This document shows, in pieces, positions 1 through 8,798 of a stretch of DNA of 64,000 nucleotides; the stretch's first letter is position 1, and every line of letters starts with the position of its first letter. Source of the DNA: Methanobrevibacter sp. V74 (lineage in GTDB: Archaea > Methanobacteriota > Methanobacteria > Methanobacteriales > Methanobacteriaceae); assembly GCF_963082495.1 (NCBI RefSeq), contig NZ_CAUJAN010000004.1, positions 142,001 through 206,000 of the forward strand, given 5' to 3'. The position numbers and the translations under genes were made by a program. The notes beneath the pieces are model-generated. The model searched no databases, was not told where the DNA came from, and was given only the letters and a program-made list of their open reading frames with translations.

Positions 1-2261
1 TCATTGTCAACCTTGAAAGTTGCTGAACTTTGTCTTAAAAGTTCACCATCATGTTGCATTGAGTCAATGGCTGCAAGGCCTGCTGAGAAATCAATTCTTT
101 CAACTCCATCCTGCACTCTTTCGGTTTTGTTGATTTTAATTGGTCCAACTACACCAGTTCTAGGTACATGTGTACCTGCACAAGCTTGAACATCGACACC
201 TGGAACTTTAACAACACGAATCATTTTACCTGGAACTATACCTCCTTGGTAAAGCATGAATCCATATAATTCTTGTGCTTCATCTCTTGAATGGAATTTG
301 ATGTCTAAATCAATGTTTTCCATTACATATTCATTGGCTAATTTTTCAATTTCATTAAGTTCGTCTTGTGTGATGCGTTTGTAATGTGACAAGTCAATAC
401 GTGCTCTTGTAAGATTGTTTTGAGATCCAGCTTGCCAGATATGTTGACCTAAGACTTTACGAGCCGCCGCAATTACTAAGTGAGTTCCAGTGTGGTGACG
501 TGCAAGAGTCATTCTTCTTGTCCAATCAAGTTTGCCTGTGACTTTTTTATCAACAATGCCCTCTGTTAAGTCGCCATCTATATGATGCAATACGACATTA
601 TTAACTTTTTCAGCATGAATCATTTTAAATGAATTTCCATCAATTGAAACCTCTCCAACATCAGAAGGTTGGCCTCCTCCTTCAGGATAGAACACTGTTT
701 TATCAAAGATTAAACATTTGTCACCATCTTTTTCAACCAATCCTAAAGCTTCTGCTTCAAATTCTTTTTGGTAGAAATTTTTATAGAATAATAAATCAGT
801 TTCAGGATAGTCCACTTCAAATGAATCTTTTTTATTAGTAGTGTCTTTTTCATGAGCCCCCGCTACTTGAGTGAAGAAATTATCTGGTACATTTACAGTA
901 AAATCATCTCCAGCCATTTCAACTACAGTTTCAGGCGGAATTCCATGAGCATCATATAAATCTATTAACATTTCAAGAGGCATTTCCTTTTTATTCTCTT
1001 TTTTAAGCCTTTTAATAGCTCTTTTAACAATACTTTTTCCTTTTTTAACAGTAGCAGCATATCTTTCTTCTTCTAAAGAAATAATGTTCATAATATGTTC
1101 TTCAGATTCGCGAATTTCAGGATAAAATTTAGATAAGAAGTCTAATTGAATAGCCATTACATCAGACAATGATTCACTCATGTTTAAATCCTTCATGAAT
1201 CGTATAGTTCTTCTTAAAACCAAACGCGCCAAATATCCTTCTTTTACATTTGAAGGGATGATACCGTCAGATATCATAAATGCCAAACATCTAGTGTGAT
1301 CAGCAATAATGTAAATTGCTTCCATTGGCTCAGCTGCTTTTAAATATTCTTCTAGAGATAAATCCAAACTATCAGCCACCTGTTGTCTAAGTTCCTTTAA
1401 ATCTCCAATATCTTCAATATCCATCATTCCAGCAATTTGAGCATTTCTTCCTTGAATATCTTCATTAATTTCAACACCAGTTAATTCTTTCAATTTATCT
1501 ACGACTGGTGCAAAACAAGCATCATAAGCTGTAGGAGTGCCTTGTGAAATCCAAGCGATACGTTCCAATCCATAACCAGTATCTACAACTTTAATTGGGA
1601 TTTCCTTTTTGCTTCCGTCCTCTAAGGTTTCATATTGAATGAAAACCAATGTTGCAAGCTCCACACCCCTGCAACATACTTCATAGCAAGGCCCTTCATT
1701 ACCTCCACCACTCCACCAGGATTTGATGAAAGTAATCTCTTCAGTATTAATTCCAATTGATTTGAAAAATTCATGAGAAAGTCTGATGGTTTCATCTTCC
1801 CAGTAAATGAAATCATCTTCTTTGTTAATTACAGTATGTGTTCCCATGGTAAAACAAGTCATGTGCCTACCAGTTCTTCCAACATTGTCAACATCGTTAA
1901 GTCTGATTGAAGGCTGAGCCATTTCTATAGGATTAGCAGGAGGTTTAACAAGACCGGAAGTAACCCACGGTTGGAAACAAAAGATTGATGCCCCAACTAA
2001 AAATACATCATCTCTCCATCGTTTAGCAAGAACCGGATATCTAGGGACATGTGTGTGCCCTTCACCTTCTAAAAATTCTCTAAAAACCTGTTGGATTTCA
2101 TATAAGTTATATGCTTTATCAGTAGCAGGGTTTGCAATAAACTCATACTCATCACATGGAGCATCACCACAAGTGTGTCTTTCCACTTGGGAGTAAAACT
2201 CCTGACCACAAGTTTCACAAGTTTGTTTTTTATAACCAAGTTTGTCAAAAATCTCTACCAT
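1..2261 (-). CDS. alaS: alanyl-tRNA synthetase, archaeal type (3' end beyond window)
   Basis: Charges tRNA-Ala in the cytoplasm. About 753 codons are open from the ATG at 2261 to the window edge; archaeal AlaRS is around 900 residues, so only the C-terminal domain is missing. The N-terminus has a Cys-rich stretch (TCETCGQEF, then HTCGDAPCDEYEF) typical of archaeal AlaRS, then the class II catalytic core (GRTGRHMTCFTMGTH; SWWSGGGNEGPCYEV). The editing domain shows the zinc-binding pair HHTGTH (near 500) and CAGTH (near 175). No strong Shine-Dalgarno precedes the start. It is the last gene read from the ribosomal stalk cluster on this strand; about 150 nt separate it from rpl12, so it may have its own promoter. 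Identity is very secure. Confidence 0.96.
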   Translation of the reverse strand, partial: MVEIFDKLGYKKQTCETCGQEFYSQVERHTCGDAPCDEYEFIANPATDKAYNLYEIQQVFREFLEGEGHTHVPRYPVLAKRWRDDVFLVGASIFCFQPWVTSGLVKPPANPIEMAQPSIRLNDVDNVGRTGRHMTCFTMGTHTVINKEDDFIYWEDETIRLSHEFFKSIGINTEEITFIKSWWSGGGNEGPCYEVCCRGVELATLVFIQYETLEDGSKKEIPIKVVDTGYGLERIAWISQGTPTAYDACFAPVVDKLKELTGVEINEDIQGRNAQIAGMMDIEDIGDLKELRQQVADSLDLSLEEYLKAAEPMEAIYIIADHTRCLAFMISDGIIPSNVKEGYLARLVLRRTIRFMKDLNMSESLSDVMAIQLDFLSKFYPEIRESEEHIMNIISLEEERYAATVKKGKSIVKRAIKRLKKENKKEMPLEMLIDLYDAHGIPPETVVEMAGDDFTVNVPDNFFTQVAGAHEKDTTNKKDSFEVDYPETDLLFYKNFYQKEFEAEALGLVEKDGDKCLIFDKTVFYPEGGGQPSDVGEVSIDGNSFKMIHAEKVNNVVLHHIDGDLTEGIVDKKVTGKLDWTRRMTLARHHTGTHLVIAAARKVLGQHIWQAGSQNNLTRARIDLSHYKRITQDELNEIEKLANEYVMENIDLDIKFHSRDEAQELYGFMLYQGGIVPGKMIRVVKVPGVDVQACAGTHVPRTGVVGPIKINKTERVQDGVERIDFSAGLAAIDSMQHDGELLRQSSATFKVDN

Positions 2262-2408
2262 ATAAATCAGTTTAAATTATTTATTAGGATAAAATATGTT
2301 TTTTGTTTAATAAATAATTAATGAAAAATTAATGGTTTAATTAAAAATAGTGTAAATTGATGTTTAAAAAAATAAAATAAAAAAAAGAAAGTGATAGATT
2401 TGAAAAAT

Positions 2409-2711
2409 CTATCCGAAGAGAGCACCTAATCCAGCTGCGGCTTCTTCTTCAGAAGCTTCTTCTTCTTCCTCTTCTTCTTCCTCTTCTTCTACAGCTGCTT
2501 CAGTTGCTGCAGGTGCAGCTGCAGGTGCCGCTGCCATTGCAGTAGTTTCCATAGCTTCGTCGATGTCGACATCTTCTAAAGCTGCAATTAAAGCTTTGAT
2601 TCTAGCATCATCAGCTTCAATTCCTGCTGCTTCAATAATACTTTTAACATTTTCTTCGTTAATATCTTTTTCTGCACTGTGCAAAATCATTGCCGCATAT
2701 ATATATTCCAT
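2409..2711 (-). CDS. rpl12: ribosomal protein P1/L12 (acidic stalk protein)
   Basis: Forms the flexible lateral stalk of the large ribosomal subunit that recruits translation GTPases. It has 100 residues, normal for archaeal L12/P1: a helical N-terminal dimerisation region starting [13 protein letters not shown], an Ala-rich hinge, a run of about 14 Glu, and the conserved C-terminal tail ending GLGALFG that contacts elongation factors. The ATG follows GGTGATAAC, a good ribosome-binding site. It lies 61 nt downstream of rpl10, whose protein carries the same GLGALFG tail, so the pair can assemble the P0-P1 stalk. Probably cotranscribed with rpl10 and rpl1. Confidence 0.97.
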   Translation of the reverse strand: MEYIYAAMILHSAEKDINEENVKSIIEAAGIEADDARIKALIAALEDVDIDEAMETTAMAAAPAAAPAATEAAVEEEEEEEEEEEASEEEAAAGLGALFG

Positions 2712-2772
2712 GTTATCACCATTAGTTTAATTTAAAGTGTTAGTTTTTTATAATAATTATAAAAATTAAATT

Positions 2773-3774
2773 TTAACCGAAGAGCGCTCCTAACCCAGCT
2801 GCTACTTCTTCTTCACTACTTTCTTCTTCTTCCTCTTCTTCTTCAACAATTTCTTCGACTGCTGGAGCAGCTGCTACAGCAACATTGGAAAGTTTCTCGA
2901 CTAATTTGTCATCGATAGCACCAGGAACATCAGCGATTTCAGATGCTAAAGCTAACATTTTAGCCTGTGCTAATCCAATAATTGGTTCTGAAGTTTCAGA
3001 AGTCATAATAGCTGCTTCTACACCGATATTAATTGCTCTAGTGTATGCAAGAGTAATGATAGTGGAAATAGTTTCATCAGTAGGGATTGCTGCGTTTACA
3101 GATAAGTTAAATGCATTTCTAAATGCATTTTGTACGTCAGCTAATGTTTGTTCTTCATCGATTGCAAGTACATCAGAAGTATATACTGATCCTTCTTCAT
3201 ATACTGCTTTTAAATCAATTCCTACTTCCATTGGATTAATATCCATTCTTGATAAAGTTGCTGCAACTTGTTTAGAGACTTCATCACCAGCTTCTACAAC
3301 AACAGTTTCTTTTTGAACGCAAATTTTACCTTTATCAATTTTTGCAGGAATTCCGACTTGTTGTAATTCACCTAAAAATGGACCTGGTTCAAATCCAGTG
3401 TCCCCTTCAGGAACAATAATATCATTTTCAGCAATGGCACCTGGTTTTGCAGGAGCAGAAGTTTTGCTGTCTTCTAATATTTTGTATAATTTGAAAGGAT
3501 TCATTTCAGTTGCGATAATTGCAACTTGACCATCCATATGCTCAGATAAATCTACAATGTTGGTTTTATCAGCATTACAATCTTCAAAAGCTAAATCTAT
3601 AAGGTTTTTCTTAGACATTCTGATAACAGCTTTACCGTGGAGAGATTTTCTCATTTCCTGGAGCTGTTTTGCAGGAATGTTCATTAAATCGACAATACCA
3701 ATTACATCGTATTGGTCAATGATGCCTTTTAGCTCAATAACTTCTTCCTTTTTCCATTCCGCAACATGAGCCAT
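2773..3774 (-). CDS. rpl10: ribosomal protein P0/L10 (stalk base)
   Basis: Anchors L12/P1 dimers to 23S rRNA at the stalk base. The 333 residues match archaeal P0, which is longer than bacterial L10. The N-terminal rRNA-binding domain starts [17 protein letters not shown]; the insertion domain is in the middle; helical spine segments that bind L12 follow after about residue 210; and an acidic tail ends GLGALFG. The ATG at 3774 overlaps the rpl1 stop codon (TAATG), so translation is probably coupled to rpl1. Archaeal rpl1-rpl10-rpl12 units are known to be regulated by L1 binding to their own mRNA. Confidence 0.97.
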   Translation of the reverse strand: MAHVAEWKKEEVIELKGIIDQYDVIGIVDLMNIPAKQLQEMRKSLHGKAVIRMSKKNLIDLAFEDCNADKTNIVDLSEHMDGQVAIIATEMNPFKLYKILEDSKTSAPAKPGAIAENDIIVPEGDTGFEPGPFLGELQQVGIPAKIDKGKICVQKETVVVEAGDEVSKQVAATLSRMDINPMEVGIDLKAVYEEGSVYTSDVLAIDEEQTLADVQNAFRNAFNLSVNAAIPTDETISTIITLAYTRAINIGVEAAIMTSETSEPIIGLAQAKMLALASEIADVPGAIDDKLVEKLSNVAVAAAPAVEEIVEEEEEEEESSEEEVAAGLGALFG

Positions 3775-4412
3775 TAGATCACCCTCACTACTGGTCCCAT
3801 AGTTGTTTTTATAAACATGGACTTAATTTGACTTCTTCCTTTTTCTAAATTGCGGTCTAAGACTGTAAGAACAGTTTCCACATTTTCAGCTATATCTTCG
3901 TCAGCCATATCTTGGCTTCCGACAAGAATTTGGATGCTTGCTTGTTGTTTTACACCAACTTTGACTGTACTACGTAATCTTTCTAAAAGAGGATCTAATT
4001 TGATACTTGCAGGCACTGGTTTTGGCATTTTTCCACGAGGACCAAGAACTGGACCTAAAAATCTACCAACCAATGGCATCATATCAGCTTGAGCTACAAA
4101 GAAATCTACAGAGTTTGCTAATTTTTTAGCTTCTTTTCTGTCTTTTCCTAACTCTTCTAAATCTACTTTGTTAATTACGACGTCAAGACCAGCATCTTTA
4201 GCTTGAACAATGAGTTCCCCATCAGCTATGACTCCAATGTTTACATCTTTGCCACGGCCATTAGGAAGAGTAACTTCCTCATTAAACCTATTTTCTGGTT
4301 TGTTGACATCCAAGTCACGGATATTAATAATAATATCTACGGACTCAGTGAAGTTTCTCGGCTTTGATTGTTCTTTTGCCTCCTTCACCGCGTTAACTAT
4401 ATCTTGTGTCAT
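3774..4412 (-). CDS. rpl1: ribosomal protein L1
   Basis: Primary rRNA-binding protein of the L1 stalk and, in methanogens studied, the translational repressor of its own operon. The frame is open to 4457, but the start chosen is the ATG at 4412 ([12 protein letters not shown]), giving 212 residues, the family length; it follows a GGGGGAT ribosome-binding site, and the 15 upstream codons look non-coding. Conserved stretches include [20 protein letters not shown] and [10 protein letters not shown] perfect 6-bp inverted repeat sits in the leader just before the ribosome-binding site. The stop codon overlaps the rpl10 start. Confidence 0.96.
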   Translation of the reverse strand: MTQDIVNAVKEAKEQSKPRNFTESVDIIINIRDLDVNKPENRFNEEVTLPNGRGKDVNIGVIADGELIVQAKDAGLDVVINKVDLEELGKDRKEAKKLANSVDFFVAQADMMPLVGRFLGPVLGPRGKMPKPVPASIKLDPLLERLRSTVKVGVKQQASIQILVGSQDMADEDIAENVETVLTVLDRNLEKGRSQIKSMFIKTTMGPVVRVI

Positions 4413-4423
4413 ATTTATCCCCC

Positions 4424-4439
4424 ATGAACATAAGTTCAT
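4424..4439 (-). promoter_or_regulatory. inverted repeat in rpl1 leader
   Basis: On the coding strand this reads ATGAAC-TTAT-GTTCAT, a perfect 6-bp stem with a 4-nt loop, ending a few bases before the GGGGG ribosome-binding site of rpl1. The position suits an RNA hairpin that could modulate rpl1 translation. L1 autoregulation is established in methanogens, but whether L1 binds here is inference; I did not match it to the L1 rRNA site. Confidence 0.4.
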
Positions 4440-4589
4440 TGGATTTTTTGGTTTCATGAGTATCGATTACAAGAAAAAAATTCTTAAACGATTGCATGAA
4501 TTAAAAACAGTATATCAATTATAAGATTAATTATAATATCATATACACTGTATTTATTAACTTAATTTTAAATTTCAATAAGACAATAT

Positions 4590-5072
4590 TTATTCAGTTA
4601 AAATATCATCGTATACTCCAGCATCTACGTCTTTTTGAGCTTCTCTTGGGTCTTTACCATCAACAGATAATCCCATACTTACACAGGTCCCCATAACTTC
4701 TTTAACACCAGCTTTGTAATCGTTAGCAAGTAATGAATCAAATTTCATTCTAGCAATTTTTAAAGCGGTTTCGATAGGAACATCATTAACAATGTCTAAA
4801 CCTGGTTCATGAGAAGCTTTTTCGATGCCTAATTCTTCCATGATAAGTGCAGTAGTTGGAGGAGTACCAATTTCAATTTCAAATTCTTTAGTATCTCTAT
4901 CAACACTAATAATCACAGGCACTTTCATTCCTGCAAAGTCAGCGCTTTTTTTGTTGATTTCTTCTACAACTTGCATCATGTTAATACCGAGAGGTCCTAA
5001 AGCAGGCCCTAATGGTGGTCCTGGAGTAGCGGTTCCACCTTCGATAAGAACTTCGACTGTATCTTTAGCCAT
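4590..5072 (-). CDS. rpl11: ribosomal protein L11
   Basis: Binds the GTPase-associated region of 23S rRNA at the stalk base, beside L10. Its 160 residues match archaeal L11. The N-terminal domain carries the Gly/Pro-rich signature [17 protein letters not shown], and the C-terminal rRNA-binding domain has the run [18 protein letters not shown]. The ATG overlaps the spt5 stop codon by one base (TGATG), implying translational coupling. A 177-nt gap separates it from rpl1, so rpl1-rpl10-rpl12 may have a second promoter there. Confidence 0.97.
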   Translation of the reverse strand: MAKDTVEVLIEGGTATPGPPLGPALGPLGINMMQVVEEINKKSADFAGMKVPVIISVDRDTKEFEIEIGTPPTTALIMEELGIEKASHEPGLDIVNDVPIETALKIARMKFDSLLANDYKAGVKEVMGTCVSMGLSVDGKDPREAQKDVDAGVYDDILTE

Positions 5073-5542
5073 CAGTCAGCCTCCTTTTGAATTATTCTAA
5101 TTTGATCAGCTTTAACAGTAACAGGTATTGGTACTGCAGCTTCTATTAACTCAAGAACGACTTCTTCACGTGATTCATCAATACGAACCACCTTTGCCCT
5201 TTCACCTTTAAATGGACCAGAAATAAGCTCAACAATACTTCCTTTTGAAATTGAGGAAATAATAGGTTCTGGTTTTAAGAATCTTTTCACCTCATCAAAG
5301 GTAATGTCAACACTACCTTCTACAACACCTCTTAAATGTTGCACTTTTAAATCAGGATTTCTAAGATCGATTTTTGTTGAAGATTCAACTAAAATATATC
5401 CTTTTAAAGATTCTGGAACAAGAATTGATGAAATGCCAATACCGTCAATAGTTCTAGCTTTACGAGCTAGGAGTCTTGCAACATTTCTTTCTTGACCAGC
5501 AGAGGTCTTAAGAGCATATATGGAACTGTTAGTATCTTCCAT
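5072..5542 (-). CDS. spt5: transcription elongation factor Spt5 (NusG homologue)
   Basis: Processivity factor that binds the RNA polymerase clamp with Spt4. It has 156 residues: an NGN domain (residues about 7-90, starting [20 protein letters not shown]) and one KOW domain (about 95-150, [19 protein letters not shown]). This is the usual two-domain archaeal form. It sits between secE and rpl11, an order conserved between bacteria (secE-nusG-rplK) and many euryarchaea. A 217-nt AT-rich gap upstream probably holds a promoter. Confidence 0.95.
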   Translation of the reverse strand: MEDTNSSIYALKTSAGQERNVARLLARKARTIDGIGISSILVPESLKGYILVESSTKIDLRNPDLKVQHLRGVVEGSVDITFDEVKRFLKPEPIISSISKGSIVELISGPFKGERAKVVRIDESREEVVLELIEAAVPIPVTVKADQIRIIQKEAD

Positions 5543-5759
5543 GAAAAATTCACCTATTTTTTAAATTTTTACTATATTAATAAAATCATACATTAAGTTA
5601 AAAATATTATAAAAGCCATTAATTTCCAGATGAAAAATTTCTGAAAAATAAGATTTCTATAATATTAATGATTATGGTAAATTATAGTATTTAAAACTTT
5701 GTAAAAAATAATAATATTTATTATAAAAAAATGCAATGAAAAAAAATAAAAGATCGGTT

Positions 5760-5939
5760 CTATAAATTAATTAAAGAACCTAAACAAACGATGATATAAC
5801 CAATACCTCCAATAACAACTACACCAATAGCTGAAATTTTAGCTAAATCTTTATATTCGCTTGCATCAGGCTTTCTAGATACCTTTAATACTCTTTTTGC
5901 ATCTTTAATAAACTTATCAAAATCTTCTTTAATAGACAT
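5760..5939 (-). CDS. secE: preprotein translocase subunit SecE/Sec61-gamma
   Basis: Essential small membrane subunit of the SecYE-beta translocon. It has 59 residues: an amphipathic N-terminal region (MSIKEDFDKFIKDAKRVLKV) and one transmembrane helix near residues 37-55 (IGVVVIGGIGYIIVCLG). The start is the ATG at 5939; four further codons back to a TTG are open but unlikely, and GGG lies about 7 nt before the ATG. In related genomes secE usually follows ftsZ; here an IS element and a MITE, together about 1.5 kb, sit between them. Confidence 0.9.
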   Translation of the reverse strand: MSIKEDFDKFIKDAKRVLKVSRKPDASEYKDLAKISAIGVVVIGGIGYIIVCLGSLINL

Positions 5940-6029
5940 TTCAATACCCAAATAAAAAATTTATAAATTATATAAAATATAGTGATAATATAATTTTTAA
6001 TTTAAACATTAATAAATGTTTGCATGATA

Positions 6030-6037
6030 ACAAAAAA
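6030..6037. repeat. left copy of 8-bp target-site duplication
   Basis: The octamer acaaaaaa directly abuts the left end of the IS element. The identical octamer follows the right end at 7383-7390. An 8-bp direct duplication at both ends supports recent, clean transposition into the secE-ftsZ spacer. Confidence 0.75.
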
Positions 6038-7382
6038 GGCTCTTTCAAAAACTTTGTTGATTTGAAATTTTTTGATGAAAATTAGTTTGGAATTTTTAAT
6101 TTTGTCTAAAAATAGTTAAATTTAATAAATAGGTGGAGTAAAAGTTTTTATTATGCCTAATCAAAAAACAAATACTCCAAATAGTATTTTAGATGTTAAA
6201 CAATATATATTTTGTGATTTTAATGATGGATTTGTCCTTTCAGATCCTCGTTTTGTGAAAATTTTTAAATCCTGTCAAAAGGCTCTGAAATCTTTTGATT
6301 TGAGTTTTAAGAAGGATGTTCCGTATTTTAAAATGAGTTTAGCTCGATGCACTCATTGTGGAACTCGTCATGTAGTTAAATATGGTTTTACAAAAAGAAC
6401 ATTAGTATTTAAAGAAATAGGCAAAACTAAGGTGAAAGTTCAGCGTTATATTTGTAAACGTTGTGGTAAAACCTTTCAAACTGATTTAACAAGTCTTGTT
6501 GATAAAAACAGTAATTTTACGAATGAATTGAAAAGTAAATCAGAGCATTTAATTTCAGATTATCTGGGAAGCTTGAAAAATGTTTGTAAATCTTTTAAAA
6601 AATTCTTTGGAATAACAGTTTCACATCAAACGATTGAAAATTGGCTTTTTGTTGATGAAAACATTTTAGAATTTGATTTAGGTCGTTGCTCGGGATATTA
6701 TGTCTTTGATGTAGAATGGATAAAAATCAATGGAGAATGGAAATATCGACACACCTTACTTGATTCAATTTCAAATTGCATCGTAGCCGATGCAATTTAC
6801 GATACTGAAGATGAAAACACTGTTGAGAAGTTTTTAAGAGAATCTACAGTAAATAAAAATAAAATTGCAATCACAACAGATTTAGATAAAAAATATGCCT
6901 CAATTATACCAAAACTAGGTTTTAAACACCAATTATGTATTTTCCATACTAAAAAAAGTTTAAATAAACAATTAAAAACTTTTAAAGATAAAAATCTCAT
7001 TTCTGACGAAGAATATCAAGAATGCCACAAACAACTGAAAATAATCAAAGATTTATTCGATTTAAATGATTACGATGAATTCAAAAATGAAGTACAATCT
7101 TTAATTTATCGCAAAGATGATTTTCATCCAGTTATTTACAAAATAATCAGAAAATCAATCACTCCTCGATATAAAAACTTTATTCATCACTTAAAAGATA
7201 AACGAATTGAAAAAACAAGTAACAAAATTGAAAATGCCATCCAAAATCAACAATGCCAAAATCTAGAAAAAGAACATTCAAGACCAAACGAGGTGTTTTA
7301 AAACGAATCTATCGCAGAGATTTAATTTGGAATGACAATCGCAAAAAGGATTTTGAAAATCAACAAAGTTTTTGAAAGAGTC
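6038..7382 (+). mobile_element. complete insertion sequence, ISM1-like (ISNCY group) candidate, 1345 bp
   Basis: One element bounded by near-perfect terminal inverted repeats of about 26 bp: the left end starts ggctctttcaaaaacttt and the right end, reverse complemented, starts gactctttcaaaaacttt. Flanking octamers acaaaaaa are identical, giving an 8-bp duplication. It carries one transposase gene on the plus strand. ISM1 of Methanobrevibacter smithii has long inverted repeats of this kind and an 8-bp duplication, which is why I favour that group; the family call is from memory and should be checked in ISfinder. It separates secE from ftsZ. Confidence 0.85.
6153..7301 (+). CDS. IS transposase, zinc-ribbon DDE type, probably frameshifted near its C-terminus
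   Basis: A 382-residue transposase. Residues about 70-110 form a zinc ribbon (CTHCGTRH, then CKRCGKTFQ), followed by an HTH-like region (GITVSHQTIENW) and an RNase H-like catalytic region (YYVFDVEWIKINGEW; ITTDLDKKYASIIP; HQLCIFHTKKSLNK). In this frame it ends abnormally after IENAIQNQQCQN. From 7250 the -1 frame encodes a convincing transposase tail (about 40 codons: MPKSRKRTFKTKRGVLKRIY and onward, TGA at 7373-7375, just inside the inverted repeat). So either a one-base indel has broken the gene or -1 frameshifting makes the full protein of about 410 residues. Confidence 0.85.
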   Translation: MPNQKTNTPNSILDVKQYIFCDFNDGFVLSDPRFVKIFKSCQKALKSFDLSFKKDVPYFKMSLARCTHCGTRHVVKYGFTKRTLVFKEIGKTKVKVQRYICKRCGKTFQTDLTSLVDKNSNFTNELKSKSEHLISDYLGSLKNVCKSFKKFFGITVSHQTIENWLFVDENILEFDLGRCSGYYVFDVEWIKINGEWKYRHTLLDSISNCIVADAIYDTEDENTVEKFLRESTVNKNKIAITTDLDKKYASIIPKLGFKHQLCIFHTKKSLNKQLKTFKDKNLISDEEYQECHKQLKIIKDLFDLNDYDEFKNEVQSLIYRKDDFHPVIYKIIRKSITPRYKNFIHHLKDKRIEKTSNKIENAIQNQQCQNLEKEHSRPNEVF

Positions 7383-7390
7383 ACAAAAAA
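7383..7390. repeat. right copy of 8-bp target-site duplication, shared with adjoining MITE
   Basis: The octamer acaaaaaa lies exactly between the right end of the IS and the left end of the MITE at 7391. The MITE's other flank (7565-7572) is aaaaaaaa, 7 of 8 matching, so the same A-rich site appears to have been used twice. Confidence 0.65.
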
Positions 7391-7564
7391 GGCACTTTCA
7401 AAAACTTGTTTGATTTAAATATTTGCAAGTTTTTTATTAAAAACTTTTTCTTAATATTTGGAGTTATTTTTATAATTTAAAGCTAATTAATCAGTTATTT
7501 TGAAAAATTTAAATGAATAGATTAATCGAAAAAATTAGTTATCACACAAGTTTTTGAAAGAGTC
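7391..7564. mobile_element. MITE-like non-autonomous element, copy 1 (174 bp)
   Basis: A short AT-rich element without coding capacity. Its ends match the IS inverted repeats (left ggcactttcaaaaacttgtt; right, reverse complemented, gactctttcaaaaacttgtg), but its interior does not resemble the IS interior. It directly adjoins the IS, separated only by the 8-bp target duplication. Related elements lie at 25749-25917 and, more decayed, at 21605-21757. The shared termini suggest that an IS of this family mobilises it. Confidence 0.7.
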
Positions 7565-7581
7565 AAAAAAAATAGAGGGAA

Positions 7582-8718
7582 TTAGAAAATTCCATCAATA
7601 AAATCGTCTAATTCATCACCATTAGATTGACTATCATCAACACTTTCAGAATCATTGAAATTGGATGAATCATCAGCTCCATAATTTGACTTAATGCCTG
7701 AAACAACCACTGTGGTTCTAACAACATTTTGGAGGCTTTCATCAATTTGAGTACCCCAAATAATATTTGCTTCAGGATCTAATTTATCAGCAACAACTTG
7801 AACGATTTTTTCAGCTTCATGTAATGTTAAATCAGAACTACCAGTAATGTTAACTAAAGCACCGGTAGCATTTGAAATATCAATGTCTAATAATGGGCTG
7901 CTTAATGCTTCATGTACGGATTCTAAAGCTCTGTCTCCAGATTCTGATTCGCCCATACCAATCATTGCCATTCCAGAACCGCCCATGATACTTTTAATAT
8001 CGGCAAAGTCTAAACTTACAAGACCTTTTTTAGTAATTAATTCAGTGATTCCTTTAACAGCTCTTCCCAATATTTCATCAGACACCATGAATGCTTTATT
8101 CAATGGCAAGTTTGGAGCCACTTCTAATAATTTATCGTTTGGAATAATAATTACAGTATCGGCTGATTCTTGGAGTTTTTCCAAACCTTGTTCAGCATTG
8201 TCTCTTCTTTTGATTCCTTCAGCAGAAAATGGCATAGTAGCCACAGCTACAGTTAATGCTCCTAATTTTTTAGCTAGTTTAGAGATGATTGGTGCTGAAC
8301 CTGTGCCTGTTCCACCACCAAGACCACAGGTAACAAATACCATGTCTGCGCCTTCTAATTCTTCTCTAATTTCATCTTCGCTTTCTTCAGCACATTCTTC
8401 ACCAACTGACGGTTCCCCACCAGCACCTAGTCCTTTAGAAGTTTGCCTACCTAAAAGAATTTTTTTACTAGACTGACTGTAAAATAAGTCTTGAGCATCG
8501 GTATTTACTGCAATTGTTGTTGCTCCTTCAATACCCATCTCGTTTAATCTTGAAATAGTATTATTTCCAGCTCCACCAGCACCGATAACAAATATATTTG
8601 TTTTTGCTTCTTTAATTAACTCTATAAGATCATCATCGATGTTTGAAGAGAGTTTATCTGGTGTTTTCTCTTCCATTCTTTCTTCGGATTCTTTAATTGC
8701 ATCATCTATAAATTTCAC
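7582..8718 (-). CDS. ftsZ: cell division GTPase FtsZ
   Basis: Tubulin-like GTPase that forms the division ring. It has 378 residues. An N-terminal tail of about 38 residues is followed by the nucleotide-binding fold with GAGGAGNN (about 46-53), the tubulin signature [10 protein letters not shown] (about 138-147) and the T7-loop region [20 protein letters not shown]-type segment, ending in an acidic tail (DDFIDGIF) for partner binding. The start is a GTG at 8718 with a GGGG tract about 8 nt upstream. The IS and MITE now separate it from secE. Archaea often carry FtsZ1 and FtsZ2; I cannot assign the paralogue with certainty. Confidence 0.95.
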   Translation of the reverse strand: MKFIDDAIKESEERMEEKTPDKLSSNIDDDLIELIKEAKTNIFVIGAGGAGNNTISRLNEMGIEGATTIAVNTDAQDLFYSQSSKKILLGRQTSKGLGAGGEPSVGEECAEESEDEIREELEGADMVFVTCGLGGGTGTGSAPIISKLAKKLGALTVAVATMPFSAEGIKRRDNAEQGLEKLQESADTVIIIPNDKLLEVAPNLPLNKAFMVSDEILGRAVKGITELITKKGLVSLDFADIKSIMGGSGMAMIGMGESESGDRALESVHEALSSPLLDIDISNATGALVNITGSSDLTLHEAEKIVQVVADKLDPEANIIWGTQIDESLQNVVRTTVVVSGIKSNYGADDSSNFNDSESVDDSQSNGDELDDFIDGIF

Positions 8719-8798
8719 AAATTAACCCCACATACTCTGCTATTTAAAATAATTGTTAAATATTCTATTGTAACTAATATTTAAATGCAACTAAAAAT

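Noticed and set aside
2885-3316. 143-codon ORF opposite rpl10
   Set aside because: It is an antisense shadow of a strongly biased ribosomal protein gene.
4412-4457. Longer N-terminus for ribosomal protein L1
   Set aside because: The extra 15 codons contain the leader hairpin and the ribosome-binding site of the ATG at 4412; homologues start at MTQ or equivalent.
7847-8476. 209-codon ORF opposite ftsZ
   Set aside because: It is an antisense shadow within ftsZ; composition reflects reversed ftsZ codons.
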